DNA of 64,000 nucleotides, from assembly GCF_000730645.1 (NCBI RefSeq), contig NZ_BBIU01000019.1:1-64000 (forward strand), in the 5' to 3' direction. Below, piece after piece: positions 17,157 to 24,581 of this stretch. The position numbers and the translations under genes are program-made. The DNA comes from Pseudomonas parafulva NBRC 16636 = DSM 17004 (lineage in GTDB: Bacteria > Pseudomonadota > Gammaproteobacteria > Pseudomonadales > Pseudomonadaceae). The notes beneath the pieces were generated by a model. It searched no databases and was not told the DNA's origin. It was given only the letters and a program-made list of their open reading frames with translations. The stretch's first letter is position 1. Each line of letters starts with the position of its first letter.

Positions 17157-18701
17157 ATGCAGGTTGGTTTCAAGGCTCTTGCCGCCCGGCATGGCATCGC
17201 GCTGGTACAGCCTTTGCGAGTGGGTTCCACCCTCGGCGCGAGTCGCATCAGCCGTGACACTGGCAACCAAATCGAGCATCAATATCCGCCGCACTACCGG
17301 CCAACGGATGATTTCGCCGGCCATTTCGAGTTTGGCCTCAAATACGAAGAAGTCCACCTAGAGTTCTTCGCGCGGTTATTTGCTGTGGTAGGCCCCAAAC
17401 CCATCGAGGCCTGGTGCACCAGCGCGCCATTTGGCCAGTACGCCCGCCGCACGGGCTTTTTGTACGAATGGTTGACCGGGCAACCGCTGGACGTGCCTGA
17501 CGTCACCAACGGCGGCTATGTCGATGCCGTTGCAGCAGACAAATACCTTACCCGAACCAAGCCAGCGCGAGTGCGCCGCTGGCGTATCAATAACAATCTG
17601 CCTGGAACGCCAGTTTTTTGCCCTGTCGTTCGCCGCACGCAGGCCGTCCAGGAAGTGCTGCAATTCGATCTCGCCGCCGCGCTGGGTGATTTGGACCGTG
17701 CCTATGGCGCCGATATTCTTCAACGGACCGCCAGCTGGTTGACCTTCAAGGAATCACGGGCGAGCTTTCTGATCGAGAAAGAGGCGGACCAGGCCAGCCG
17801 CATCCAACGTTTCGCTCATGTCATCGCCCAGCACTGCGGCCATATTCAAGACCCACTAAGCGATGAAAGCCTGCATACCTTGCAAGCTGGAATCCTGGGC
17901 CACGATGCATTCGGGCTTGGGCTAAGACGCTCACCGGTCTTCGTGGGCCAAGCGACGATGCGGGAAAATATCGTGCATTACATCGCCCCGCATTTCGATG
18001 ACCTGGGGCCTATGCTCGCGGGGCTGGACGGGTTTGAGCAGGCCACGAGAGGGCGCGAGTCACTGGCCCGTGCCGCGGTACTCGCGTTCGGCTTCGTCTA
18101 TATCCATCCCATGCGGGACGGCAACGGCCGTATTCATCGATTTCTGATCAATGACACCCTCGTACGCGACAAGGCAATCCCGGACGGCGTGATCTTGCCC
18201 GTTTCGGCCACCATCACGAATTCAGCCGAGTTCCGCTCAGGGTACGATCGCACGCTGGAGACGTTTTCTCGCCCGTTCATGCGTCGCTACGCAACCTCAT
18301 ATCGTTTCGGCGAGCTGAAGAATCATGAGGATGGCACACCCAGTAATTTCATCTTTGACGACTACGACGATGCAAAATTTGCCTGGCGATATCCCGACCT
18401 GACCGAGCACGTGGTGTACACCACGCGCCTCGTAGCACACACGGTGCGGGAAGAGATGGCCGAGGAAGCCAAAGCCCTGATCGTCTTCCAGTGTGCACTG
18501 GAGCGTCTCAAGGATGTCGTCGAGGTCCCGGACCAGGACGCCCATCGCATTATCCGGTCCATCAAGGAGAACGGCTGGCACATTTCCGGCAAGCTGAAGA
18601 AGCAATACCCTCAGCTGGAAGACCAACACCGGGCTGATCGTATCCTCGAAGCCATCCGGTCAGCGTTTGAAGAGGGGAGAACCAGCGGCGGCCTTGACTG
18701 A
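17157..18701 (+). CDS. Fic domain protein (probable AMP-transferase)
   Basis: A 514-residue protein with a Fic core in its centre. The active-site motif HPMRDGNGRIHR spans residues 317-328, with catalytic His317 and the DGNGR anion loop. Upstream, S203-F-L-I-E207-K208 resembles the inhibitory (S/T)xxxE(G/N) helix of class II Fic proteins, though Lys replaces Gly/Asn. Such proteins usually transfer AMP to target side chains and are self-inhibited. The N-terminal 200 and C-terminal 150 residues are extra domains, the latter probably helical or winged-helix. An AAGGA site precedes the ATG. It directly follows tRNA-Gly; target unknown. Confidence 0.88.
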   Translation: MQVGFKALAARHGIALVQPLRVGSTLGASRISRDTGNQIEHQYPPHYRPTDDFAGHFEFGLKYEEVHLEFFARLFAVVGPKPIEAWCTSAPFGQYARRTGFLYEWLTGQPLDVPDVTNGGYVDAVAADKYLTRTKPARVRRWRINNNLPGTPVFCPVVRRTQAVQEVLQFDLAAALGDLDRAYGADILQRTASWLTFKESRASFLIEKEADQASRIQRFAHVIAQHCGHIQDPLSDESLHTLQAGILGHDAFGLGLRRSPVFVGQATMRENIVHYIAPHFDDLGPMLAGLDGFEQATRGRESLARAAVLAFGFVYIHPMRDGNGRIHRFLINDTLVRDKAIPDGVILPVSATITNSAEFRSGYDRTLETFSRPFMRRYATSYRFGELKNHEDGTPSNFIFDDYDDAKFAWRYPDLTEHVVYTTRLVAHTVREEMAEEAKALIVFQCALERLKDVVEVPDQDAHRIIRSIKENGWHISGKLKKQYPQLEDQHRADRILEAIRSAFEEGRTSGGLD

Positions 18702-18773
18702 GGTTATGGCCATTTGCCTGCCAATCCGCTTCAATGCGCAACTGGTCTGTGACACACCCTGAAAGGACTCCCC

Positions 18774-20495
18774 ATGGCGCTTTCCCGTTGGCTGCCTGGC
18801 CTCGCCAACCTGCTGCATTACCGCCGCGAATGGTTTCACGCTGACCTGCAAGCCGGGCTCTCGGTGGCGGCCATCCAGATTCCCATTGCCATTGCCTATG
18901 CGCAGATCGTCGGCCTGCCGCCGCAGTACGGCTTGTATGCCTGCGTACTGCCCATGATGGTGTATGCGCTGATTGGCAGTTCGCGGCAGTTGATGGTGGG
19001 CCCGGATGCGGCCACCTGCGCGATGATCGCTGGCGCAGTGGCGCCGCTGGCCATGGGCAACCCGCAACGGCTGGCTGAGCTGTCGGTCATCATCACCTTG
19101 CTGGTCGGGGTGATGCTGATCGCCGCTGGGCTGGCACGGGCGGGCTTCATTGCCAGCTTCTTTTCACGGCCCATCCTGATCGGTTACCTCAATGGTATCG
19201 GCCTGAGCCTGATCGCCGGGCAGCTGTCCAAGGTCGTGGGGTTCAGCATCGAGGGTGACGGCTTCATCCTGAGCCTGATCAACTTCCTGCAGCGGCTGGG
19301 CGAAATCCACTGGCTCACGCTGATCATCGGGCTGGCCGCACTGGGGTTGCTGATCTGGCTGCCGCGCCGCTACCCTCGCCTGCCCGCCGCACTCACAGTG
19401 GTGGCGCTGTTCATGCTGCTGGTGGGGCTGTTCGGGCTGGACCGCTTCGGCGTTGCCATTCTGGGCCCGGTGCCTGCAGGCATTCCACAACTGGCCTGGC
19501 CGCACAGCAACCTGGCCGAGATGAAAAGCCTGCTGCGTGATGCCCTGGGTATCGCCACCGTGAGTTTCTGCAGCGCCATGCTCACCGCCCGCAGCTTTGC
19601 TGCCCGGCATGGGTATGCCATCAATGCCAACCACGAGTTCGTGGCATTGGGGGTCAGCAACCTGGCAGCCGGTGTTTCGCAAGGCTTTGCCATCAGCGGC
19701 GCCGATTCGCGCACCGCAGTCAACGACATGGTGGGTGGCAAGAGCCAGCTGGTAGGGGTTGTGGCTGCCCTGGTCATTGCCGCGATCCTGCTGTTCTTCA
19801 CCGCGCCCATGGCGTGGATCCCCCAAGCCGCGCTAGGCGCCGTGCTGCTGATGGCCGGCTGGGGGCTGATCGATGTCAAGTCGCTTAGGCATATCCGCAA
19901 GCTGAGCCGCTTCGAGTTCTGGCTGTGCCTGCTGACCACAGCCGGCGTGCTGGGCCTGGGCGTGTTGCCCGGCATCGTGTTCGCCGTGACCCTGGCCATC
20001 TTGCGGCTGCTCTACACCATCTACCAACCCACCGATGCCGTGCTCGGGTGGCTGCCAGGCACAGAAGGCCAGGTGGACATTCGCAAACACAAGCAAGCGC
20101 GCACCGTGCCCGGGCTGGTGGTGTACCGCTTTGATGACGCGATTCTGTTTTTCAATGCTGACTACTTCAAGATGCGCCTGCTGGAGGCGGTTCACAGCCA
20201 ACCGCAGCCCAAGGCTGTGCTGTTCGATGCCGAAGCGGTGACCAGCATTGATGTGAGCGGCATCGCAGCGCTGCGCGAAGCCCGCGACACCCTCGCCGCG
20301 CAAGGCATCCTGTTTGCCATCGCCCGGGCCCGTGGCACGTTCCTGCGCATGCTGGTGCGTTCGGGCCTGGCCAGGGAAATGGAAGACCGGCTGCTGTTCG
20401 GTTCGGTGCGGGCGGGCATCCGCGCCTACCGGGTATGGCGCAACAGAACCCGCCACGAGGAAGCACCAGCGGCAGGTACCCAGCCGCTCGGTTAG
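18774..20495 (+). CDS. SulP/SLC26-family anion transporter with STAS domain
   Basis: A 573-residue inner-membrane transporter with about a dozen hydrophobic segments in residues 25-430 and a cytoplasmic STAS domain (about 440-555) containing the conserved DVSGIAAL. The SulP signature region near residues 45-75 (IPIAIAYAQIVGLPPQYGLYA, quoted in part) is intact. The family carries sulfate, bicarbonate or organic anions; the substrate cannot be read from the sequence. It is separated by about 70 nt from fic and 52 nt from the downstream SIR2-like gene on the same strand. Confidence 0.9.
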   Translation: MALSRWLPGLANLLHYRREWFHADLQAGLSVAAIQIPIAIAYAQIVGLPPQYGLYACVLPMMVYALIGSSRQLMVGPDAATCAMIAGAVAPLAMGNPQRLAELSVIITLLVGVMLIAAGLARAGFIASFFSRPILIGYLNGIGLSLIAGQLSKVVGFSIEGDGFILSLINFLQRLGEIHWLTLIIGLAALGLLIWLPRRYPRLPAALTVVALFMLLVGLFGLDRFGVAILGPVPAGIPQLAWPHSNLAEMKSLLRDALGIATVSFCSAMLTARSFAARHGYAINANHEFVALGVSNLAAGVSQGFAISGADSRTAVNDMVGGKSQLVGVVAALVIAAILLFFTAPMAWIPQAALGAVLLMAGWGLIDVKSLRHIRKLSRFEFWLCLLTTAGVLGLGVLPGIVFAVTLAILRLLYTIYQPTDAVLGWLPGTEGQVDIRKHKQARTVPGLVVYRFDDAILFFNADYFKMRLLEAVHSQPQPKAVLFDAEAVTSIDVSGIAALREARDTLAAQGILFAIARARGTFLRMLVRSGLAREMEDRLLFGSVRAGIRAYRVWRNRTRHEEAPAAGTQPLG

Positions 20496-20547
20496 GGCGT
20501 GGCATGTTAAAGTCCTGCCGTTCCCGCTTCGCCCAACGGACTTCAGC

Positions 20548-21561
20548 ATGCCCGCACTCGACGCCACCCTCCTACCCTGGCCAGACCTTGCCGCCCAGCA
20601 CCCTTGCACTGCCTTGCTGGTGGGCAACGGCGCCAGCCGTGCGCTGTGGAAGCCATTCAGCTATTTCTCGCTCTACGAGCAAGCCCAGCGCGCCGGCCGC
20701 AAGAAAGGCCTGGCGATCAGCGACCAGGCACTGTTCAAGTCCCTGGGTACGGAGCTGTTCGAACCCGTGCTCAGCGCGCTTAATGCCACCGTGCGCACCA
20801 ACGCTGCACTGGCCATCAATTCCACAGCGCCGCTGAACCGTTACTATTCGATCAAGGAAGCGCTGATCCACGCCGTACGTACCGTGCACCTGCCATGGCC
20901 GCTGGTGCCCGCTGCTACATTGGCAACCCTGAACCAGGCCCTGCGCAGCTATCGCAGCGTGTACACCAGCAACTACGACCTGCTGTTGCCATGGGCCCTG
21001 CAACACGCGCCGCAGGGCTTCGCCGAACTGTTCGACGAACAAGGCTTCTTCGATGTACGCCGCACAGCCTGCGAAGGCACCCGGGTACTGCACCTGCACG
21101 GCGGCATGCACTTGCTCAAGCTGCCCGACGGCACCACACGGCAGCGCAGTGCCAGCAGCGCGGAGCTGCTCCAAGGCTTCGCCGTGAATACCCCCGGTGA
21201 GGTGCCCCTGTTCGTCAACGAAGACCGCAGCGACAAAAAACTGCGGGCCATCCGCAACTCGGATTACCTCAGTTGGTGCCTGGGGCAACTGGCTGGGGAA
21301 CAGGATGGGGTCTGCCTGTTCGGGCAACACCTGGACAGCAGCGACCAGCACCTGCTGGACGCCATCCGCCAGGCCAGGCCCAAGCACCTGGCCATCGCCA
21401 TACGGCCATTGGGGGAGGCGTCGGTGATCAACCAGAAGCGGCACTTCATGAGCCGCCTGGAGGGCTTGGCACACACACCGGTTCACTTCTTTGATGCCGC
21501 TACGCATCCATTGGGGCAGGCGGCGCTGGCGATTGATGTGCCCCGGGGTTTCAATTCGTGA
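20548..21561 (+). CDS. DUF4917 protein with SIR2-like fold motifs
   Basis: A 337-residue protein. Three motifs typical of SIR2-like NAD-binding proteins occur in order: VGNGAS at residues 25-30, TSNYD at 140-144 and HLHGG at 182-186, followed by a FGQHLDSSDQHLLDAI segment near 306-321. This matches my memory of the DUF4917 family. SIR2-like domains in several anti-phage systems degrade NAD+, but a solitary DUF4917 protein has no function I can name. Its TGA stop abuts the stop of the convergent HTH gene with no base between. An in-frame upstream start inside sulP was rejected. Confidence 0.7.
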   Translation: MPALDATLLPWPDLAAQHPCTALLVGNGASRALWKPFSYFSLYEQAQRAGRKKGLAISDQALFKSLGTELFEPVLSALNATVRTNAALAINSTAPLNRYYSIKEALIHAVRTVHLPWPLVPAATLATLNQALRSYRSVYTSNYDLLLPWALQHAPQGFAELFDEQGFFDVRRTACEGTRVLHLHGGMHLLKLPDGTTRQRSASSAELLQGFAVNTPGEVPLFVNEDRSDKKLRAIRNSDYLSWCLGQLAGEQDGVCLFGQHLDSSDQHLLDAIRQARPKHLAIAIRPLGEASVINQKRHFMSRLEGLAHTPVHFFDAATHPLGQAALAIDVPRGFNS

Positions 21562-22074
21562 TCAGCGGGCCGAATGGGCTGCACCGAAAAGGCGGTCGTA
21601 GGCGCTTGAGATATTGATCGCCATCGCCGTATGCGCCAACTCGAAAACCCCTTGTCCTATGGCATAGGTCTCTCGCTTTCTGAGCCAGACCAGAATATCC
21701 GCAAGGTGCCAGAGTGAGGTACGGCCCTCGTGCACGGGCGCAGGAAAATCACTGTAATGGGCCAGCATCAATTTCCGCATGTTCTGACGAGAAACGCCTA
21801 TCAGGTCAGCGACGTCAGTAAGCCCGACCAAGTCCGGGGTCGCTTCGATCAGGCGAGCAGACGGTATTGCACGATAGACATCCTGTAACGCGCTTTGCAG
21901 GGCTTCATCGGCAGAGCCCGATTCGCGAATGAAAGCCAATGCCAGTCGCCCCGGCTGGCCCACACCGATCAAAGCATCGTCGCACCCGTTTTCAGCAAGG
22001 CGCTCAAGAAGAGCGTCAGCATCGTATGGCTTACTCAATTGGTACTTGAGTGTGAATTCATACTCCATACTCAT
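21562..22074 (-). CDS. HTH antitoxin-like protein, partner of HicA-like gene
   Basis: A 170-residue protein. Residues 1-80 form an alpha/beta region; residues about 85-140 contain a MerR/AlpA-like helix-turn-helix (LTDVADLIGVSRQNMRKLM) followed by a WHLADILVWLRKR helix. The ATG at 22074 shares one base with the TGA that ends the restored reading frame of the preceding gene (TGATG), so the two are translationally coupled. A GTG at 22077 and an ATG at 22068 are alternative starts. Arrangement toxin-then-DNA-binding partner recalls hicAB; antitoxin and autorepressor function are inferred. Confidence 0.65.
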   Translation of the reverse strand: MSMEYEFTLKYQLSKPYDADALLERLAENGCDDALIGVGQPGRLALAFIRESGSADEALQSALQDVYRAIPSARLIEATPDLVGLTDVADLIGVSRQNMRKLMLAHYSDFPAPVHEGRTSLWHLADILVWLRKRETYAIGQGVFELAHTAMAINISSAYDRLFGAAHSAR

Positions 22075-22348
22075 CACTCTATCTTTGAGTCCACAGTGTT
22101 ATTGACTGCGCAGCGGCCTGAACAGTTATCGACTGTACGTTTAATCTGACGGGCAAAATTACCGGGGTTTTTGGGCGTGCTCCAGATGCTGGTGATACAG
22201 AACTCACCGCACCTACAATCGGAATTATTCCAAGGGCAATAGATTTTCCCCCAACAATGCCCACCCCAACCCTGATTTTCCAGCCCCTCGACTGTGCGTA
22301 TCGCAGCGCAGCCTCGACTTCCTTATTGGAATGAATGGGCCGTGACAT
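22074..22348 (-). pseudogene. HicA-like toxin gene with one-base frameshift
   Basis: Starting at ATG 22348 after a GAGGA site, 28 codons (MSRPIHSNKEVEAAL...) read in one frame; the remaining 63 codons (GGHCWGKIYC... to ...DSKIE) read in another without a stop, ending TGA at 22074-22076. The 275-nt span is one base short of a 91-codon gene. The missing G lies in the G-runs at 22260-22267. Unshifted, the frame runs into unrelated sequence and stops at 22079. The C-terminal part is Cys/Trp-rich and resembles small HicA-like proteins of pseudomonads. Could be a pseudogene, a sequencing error, slippage or programmed frameshifting. Confidence 0.75.
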
Positions 22349-22378
22349 CAGCGTCCTCGAGTGTGGCATGTGCGCAAG

Positions 22379-22396
22379 GGTTGTCAACTGACAACC
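22379..22396. promoter_or_regulatory. Palindromic operator upstream of HicA-like gene
   Basis: GGTTGTCA-AC-TGACAACC: perfect 8-bp arms with a 2-bp centre, 31 bp upstream of the toxin-like ATG. The minus-strand sequence includes TTGACA, a perfect -35 hexamer, though no good -10 follows at proper spacing. It is likely the autoregulatory site of the toxin/HTH operon. Confidence 0.6.
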
Positions 22397-22502
22397 TCTA
22401 TGGACATGCAACACTAGCGTAGGAATAGGCGTGGGTGGGTCGATAAGGAAAATTCGGATTATTCCTATCTGCCATCTACATCTTTCGTACGAGCATGGGG
22501 TG

Positions 22503-23708
22503 TTAAAGCAGCCTGTCCGCCCGCAGAAGCGTCTCCAGGCAATGCTCCTGCACGCCGTAGAATGCCTTGAGCTGGGCAATCTTCTCCAACAGCGCACCGT
22601 TGTCCACGGGCTGCCGCCGTTTCACCGCAAGAATCATCTTGTTCTTGTTGGTGTGCTCCAGCGAGATGAACTCGAACACCTTGGTCTCGTAACCACAGGC
22701 CTCCAGGTACAGCGCGCGCAGGCTGTCGGTGAGCATCTCGGCCTGCTGGCCCAGGTGCAGGCCGTATTGCAGCATGGGTTGCAGCAGCCCCGGGCTTTGC
22801 AGTTGCGGGCGCACCTGCTTGTGGCAGCACGGGGAGCACATGATGATCGCGGCGTTGCAACGGATGCCGGTGTGGATGGCATAGTCCGTAGCGATATCGC
22901 AGGCATGCAGGGCGATCATCACCTCGATGGCTTCGGGCACCACGCTGCGCACATCGCCACACTGGAACTCCAGCCCCGGGTGCTCCAGGCGGCCAGCAGC
23001 GGCGTTGCACAGCTCGACCATGTCCTGGCGCAGTTCCACCCCGGTCACCTTTGCCTCACGGGCCAGGGTATTGCGCAGGTAATCGTGCATGGCAAAGGTC
23101 AGGTAGCCCTTGCCAGAACCAAAGTCTGCCACCCGCAAGGTCTGCCCGGCCGGTACCGGGGCGCTGGCCAGGGCGTGGTCGAACACCTCGATGAACTTGT
23201 TGATCTGCTTCCACTTGCGCGACATCGACGGGATGAGCGCGCCATGGGCGTCGGTAACCCCCAGGTCGCGCAGGAACGGCCGGGACAGCGCCAGGTAACG
23301 CTTCTTCTCCCGGTCATGGCCGTTATCCACCACCGCCTCTCGTGGAGCCTGCGCGCCGTGACGCTGCAGCATGGGCTTGCCTTTCTTGCTGAAAGTAAGC
23401 TGCACCTCTCCCTCGGCATCGAACAGGTGCGCATTGCGAAAACTGCCCGGCAGCAGTTCGGCCATCAACGCCAGCGCCTGCTCGGAGGGCAGGTTGCGGG
23501 TGATGTCGCGGGTCTGGTGGCGATAGACCAGCGACAGGCACGGCTGACCCTTCACCGACAGCGGCTTGGCAATGATGCGTTGCAAGGTCGGGTCGGCACC
23601 CACAGGGCGCGCCAGCACCAGCTTTACCAGCGTGTTGCCCTGCAGGGCAGTGCCGAGCAGGTCGAGAAACCGGACGCGTGCATCCGGCGTGGAGGTACTG
23701 GCAGACAT
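22503..23708 (-). CDS. SAM-dependent methyltransferase
   Basis: A 401-residue cytoplasmic protein with a C-terminal class I methyltransferase fold. The SAM-binding motif I is VADFGSGKGYLTF (about 192-204), the acidic residue closing strand 2 is in GVELRQDMV, and a downstream IALHACDIATD with SPCCHK forms the catalytic-side loop of the Methyltransf_32-like group. The N-terminal 150 residues form a separate domain, possibly for RNA binding. The substrate is unknown; cysteines in SPCCHK are notable. Monocistronic, about 65 nt from the TPM gene. Confidence 0.8.
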   Translation of the reverse strand: MSASTSTPDARVRFLDLLGTALQGNTLVKLVLARPVGADPTLQRIIAKPLSVKGQPCLSLVYRHQTRDITRNLPSEQALALMAELLPGSFRNAHLFDAEGEVQLTFSKKGKPMLQRHGAQAPREAVVDNGHDREKKRYLALSRPFLRDLGVTDAHGALIPSMSRKWKQINKFIEVFDHALASAPVPAGQTLRVADFGSGKGYLTFAMHDYLRNTLAREAKVTGVELRQDMVELCNAAAGRLEHPGLEFQCGDVRSVVPEAIEVMIALHACDIATDYAIHTGIRCNAAIIMCSPCCHKQVRPQLQSPGLLQPMLQYGLHLGQQAEMLTDSLRALYLEACGYETKVFEFISLEHTNKNKMILAVKRRQPVDNGALLEKIAQLKAFYGVQEHCLETLLRADRLL

Positions 23709-23774
23709 GGGAAAACGGTGCCTCGAATAGCGGGGAGCGCATTCTACACCTTGTCGCCTTCGCCCGCTGGCGCG

Positions 23775-24392
23775 CTAGTCGAGGATCACCAGCCGGTTGG
23801 GCAACTGGTTGCGGGCATGGGTAGGCGGCACATGCTGGCCCAGCAGTTCTGCACACGCATCGATGCATTCGACAAAACCCTGCAGGGTCTGGCCACCGCG
23901 TACCTGCTCGGCCAGGCGGGCGACGAGGGCGCCGCGGGCTGCACCGTCGAGAAAGCACGCGACGCCCTGGTCGGCCAGGATCTCGGCATGTTGCTCCGCC
24001 TCGCTGACGAAGATCAACACGCCGGTAGCGCCTACCGTGCGCTGCAGGTTGAGCACGCGAAATTGCTGACGGGCCAGCCGCGAAGCACGCCAGCGCCGCA
24101 ACACCCGCGGCATCAGCCGGCTGGCAACGTGCGGGCTGCGCAGCAGCAGGCACAACACGATGAACAGCAGGACGTTGGCGACGATCAGGCCGCGCACGCT
24201 GGGCCAGCCCAGCAGCCAATGCAGCATGCCAGGCACCGCCAGCGCCAACAGGGCTGCCCAGAACAGCGGCAGGTAGGCATAGTCATCGGCGCGCCGGGCC
24301 AGCACCGTGACCAGCTCGGCGTCGGTGCGCTGCTCGGCACGGGCAATGGCTTCGGCGATCTGGCGCTGATGGTACAGGTCGAGAGGGGTCAT
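23775..24392 (-). CDS. TPM domain membrane protein
   Basis: A 205-residue protein. Residues 1-40 and 110-190 carry TPM (PF04536)-like sequence, including AIARAEQRTDAELVTVL and VSEAEQHAEILADQGV. Two hydrophobic helices (about 45-85) are inserted between, anchoring it in the inner membrane. TPM domains in other bacteria are linked to membrane protein quality control, but this member's task is unknown. The ATG at 24392 was chosen because the conserved region starts there; an in-frame extension to 24569 overlaps the bglX promoter region. Confidence 0.7.
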   Translation of the reverse strand: MTPLDLYHQRQIAEAIARAEQRTDAELVTVLARRADDYAYLPLFWAALLALAVPGMLHWLLGWPSVRGLIVANVLLFIVLCLLLRSPHVASRLMPRVLRRWRASRLARQQFRVLNLQRTVGATGVLIFVSEAEQHAEILADQGVACFLDGAARGALVARLAEQVRGGQTLQGFVECIDACAELLGQHVPPTHARNQLPNRLVILD

Positions 24393-24581
24393 GCCGTCGT
24401 TCTCTTGAGCGTTCTTATAGTTGTTGTCCCGGCTTGCGGGGCTTCGTCCGCGGGCGAGATATTCAGGCATAATCCGCCGCTGGAAGAGATGCCTGCAAAT
24501 CGTACAACAATAGCCGCCCGAAAACTTCGGCCGCGCACGTATCACGCTGGATACGGCACAGGCCCTCAACGGAATTCATTG

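Noticed and set aside
22431..24581. 717-codon in-frame extension upstream of bglX
   Set aside because: It is antisense to the methyltransferase and TPM genes, and BglX has a clear signal peptide beginning at 24582.
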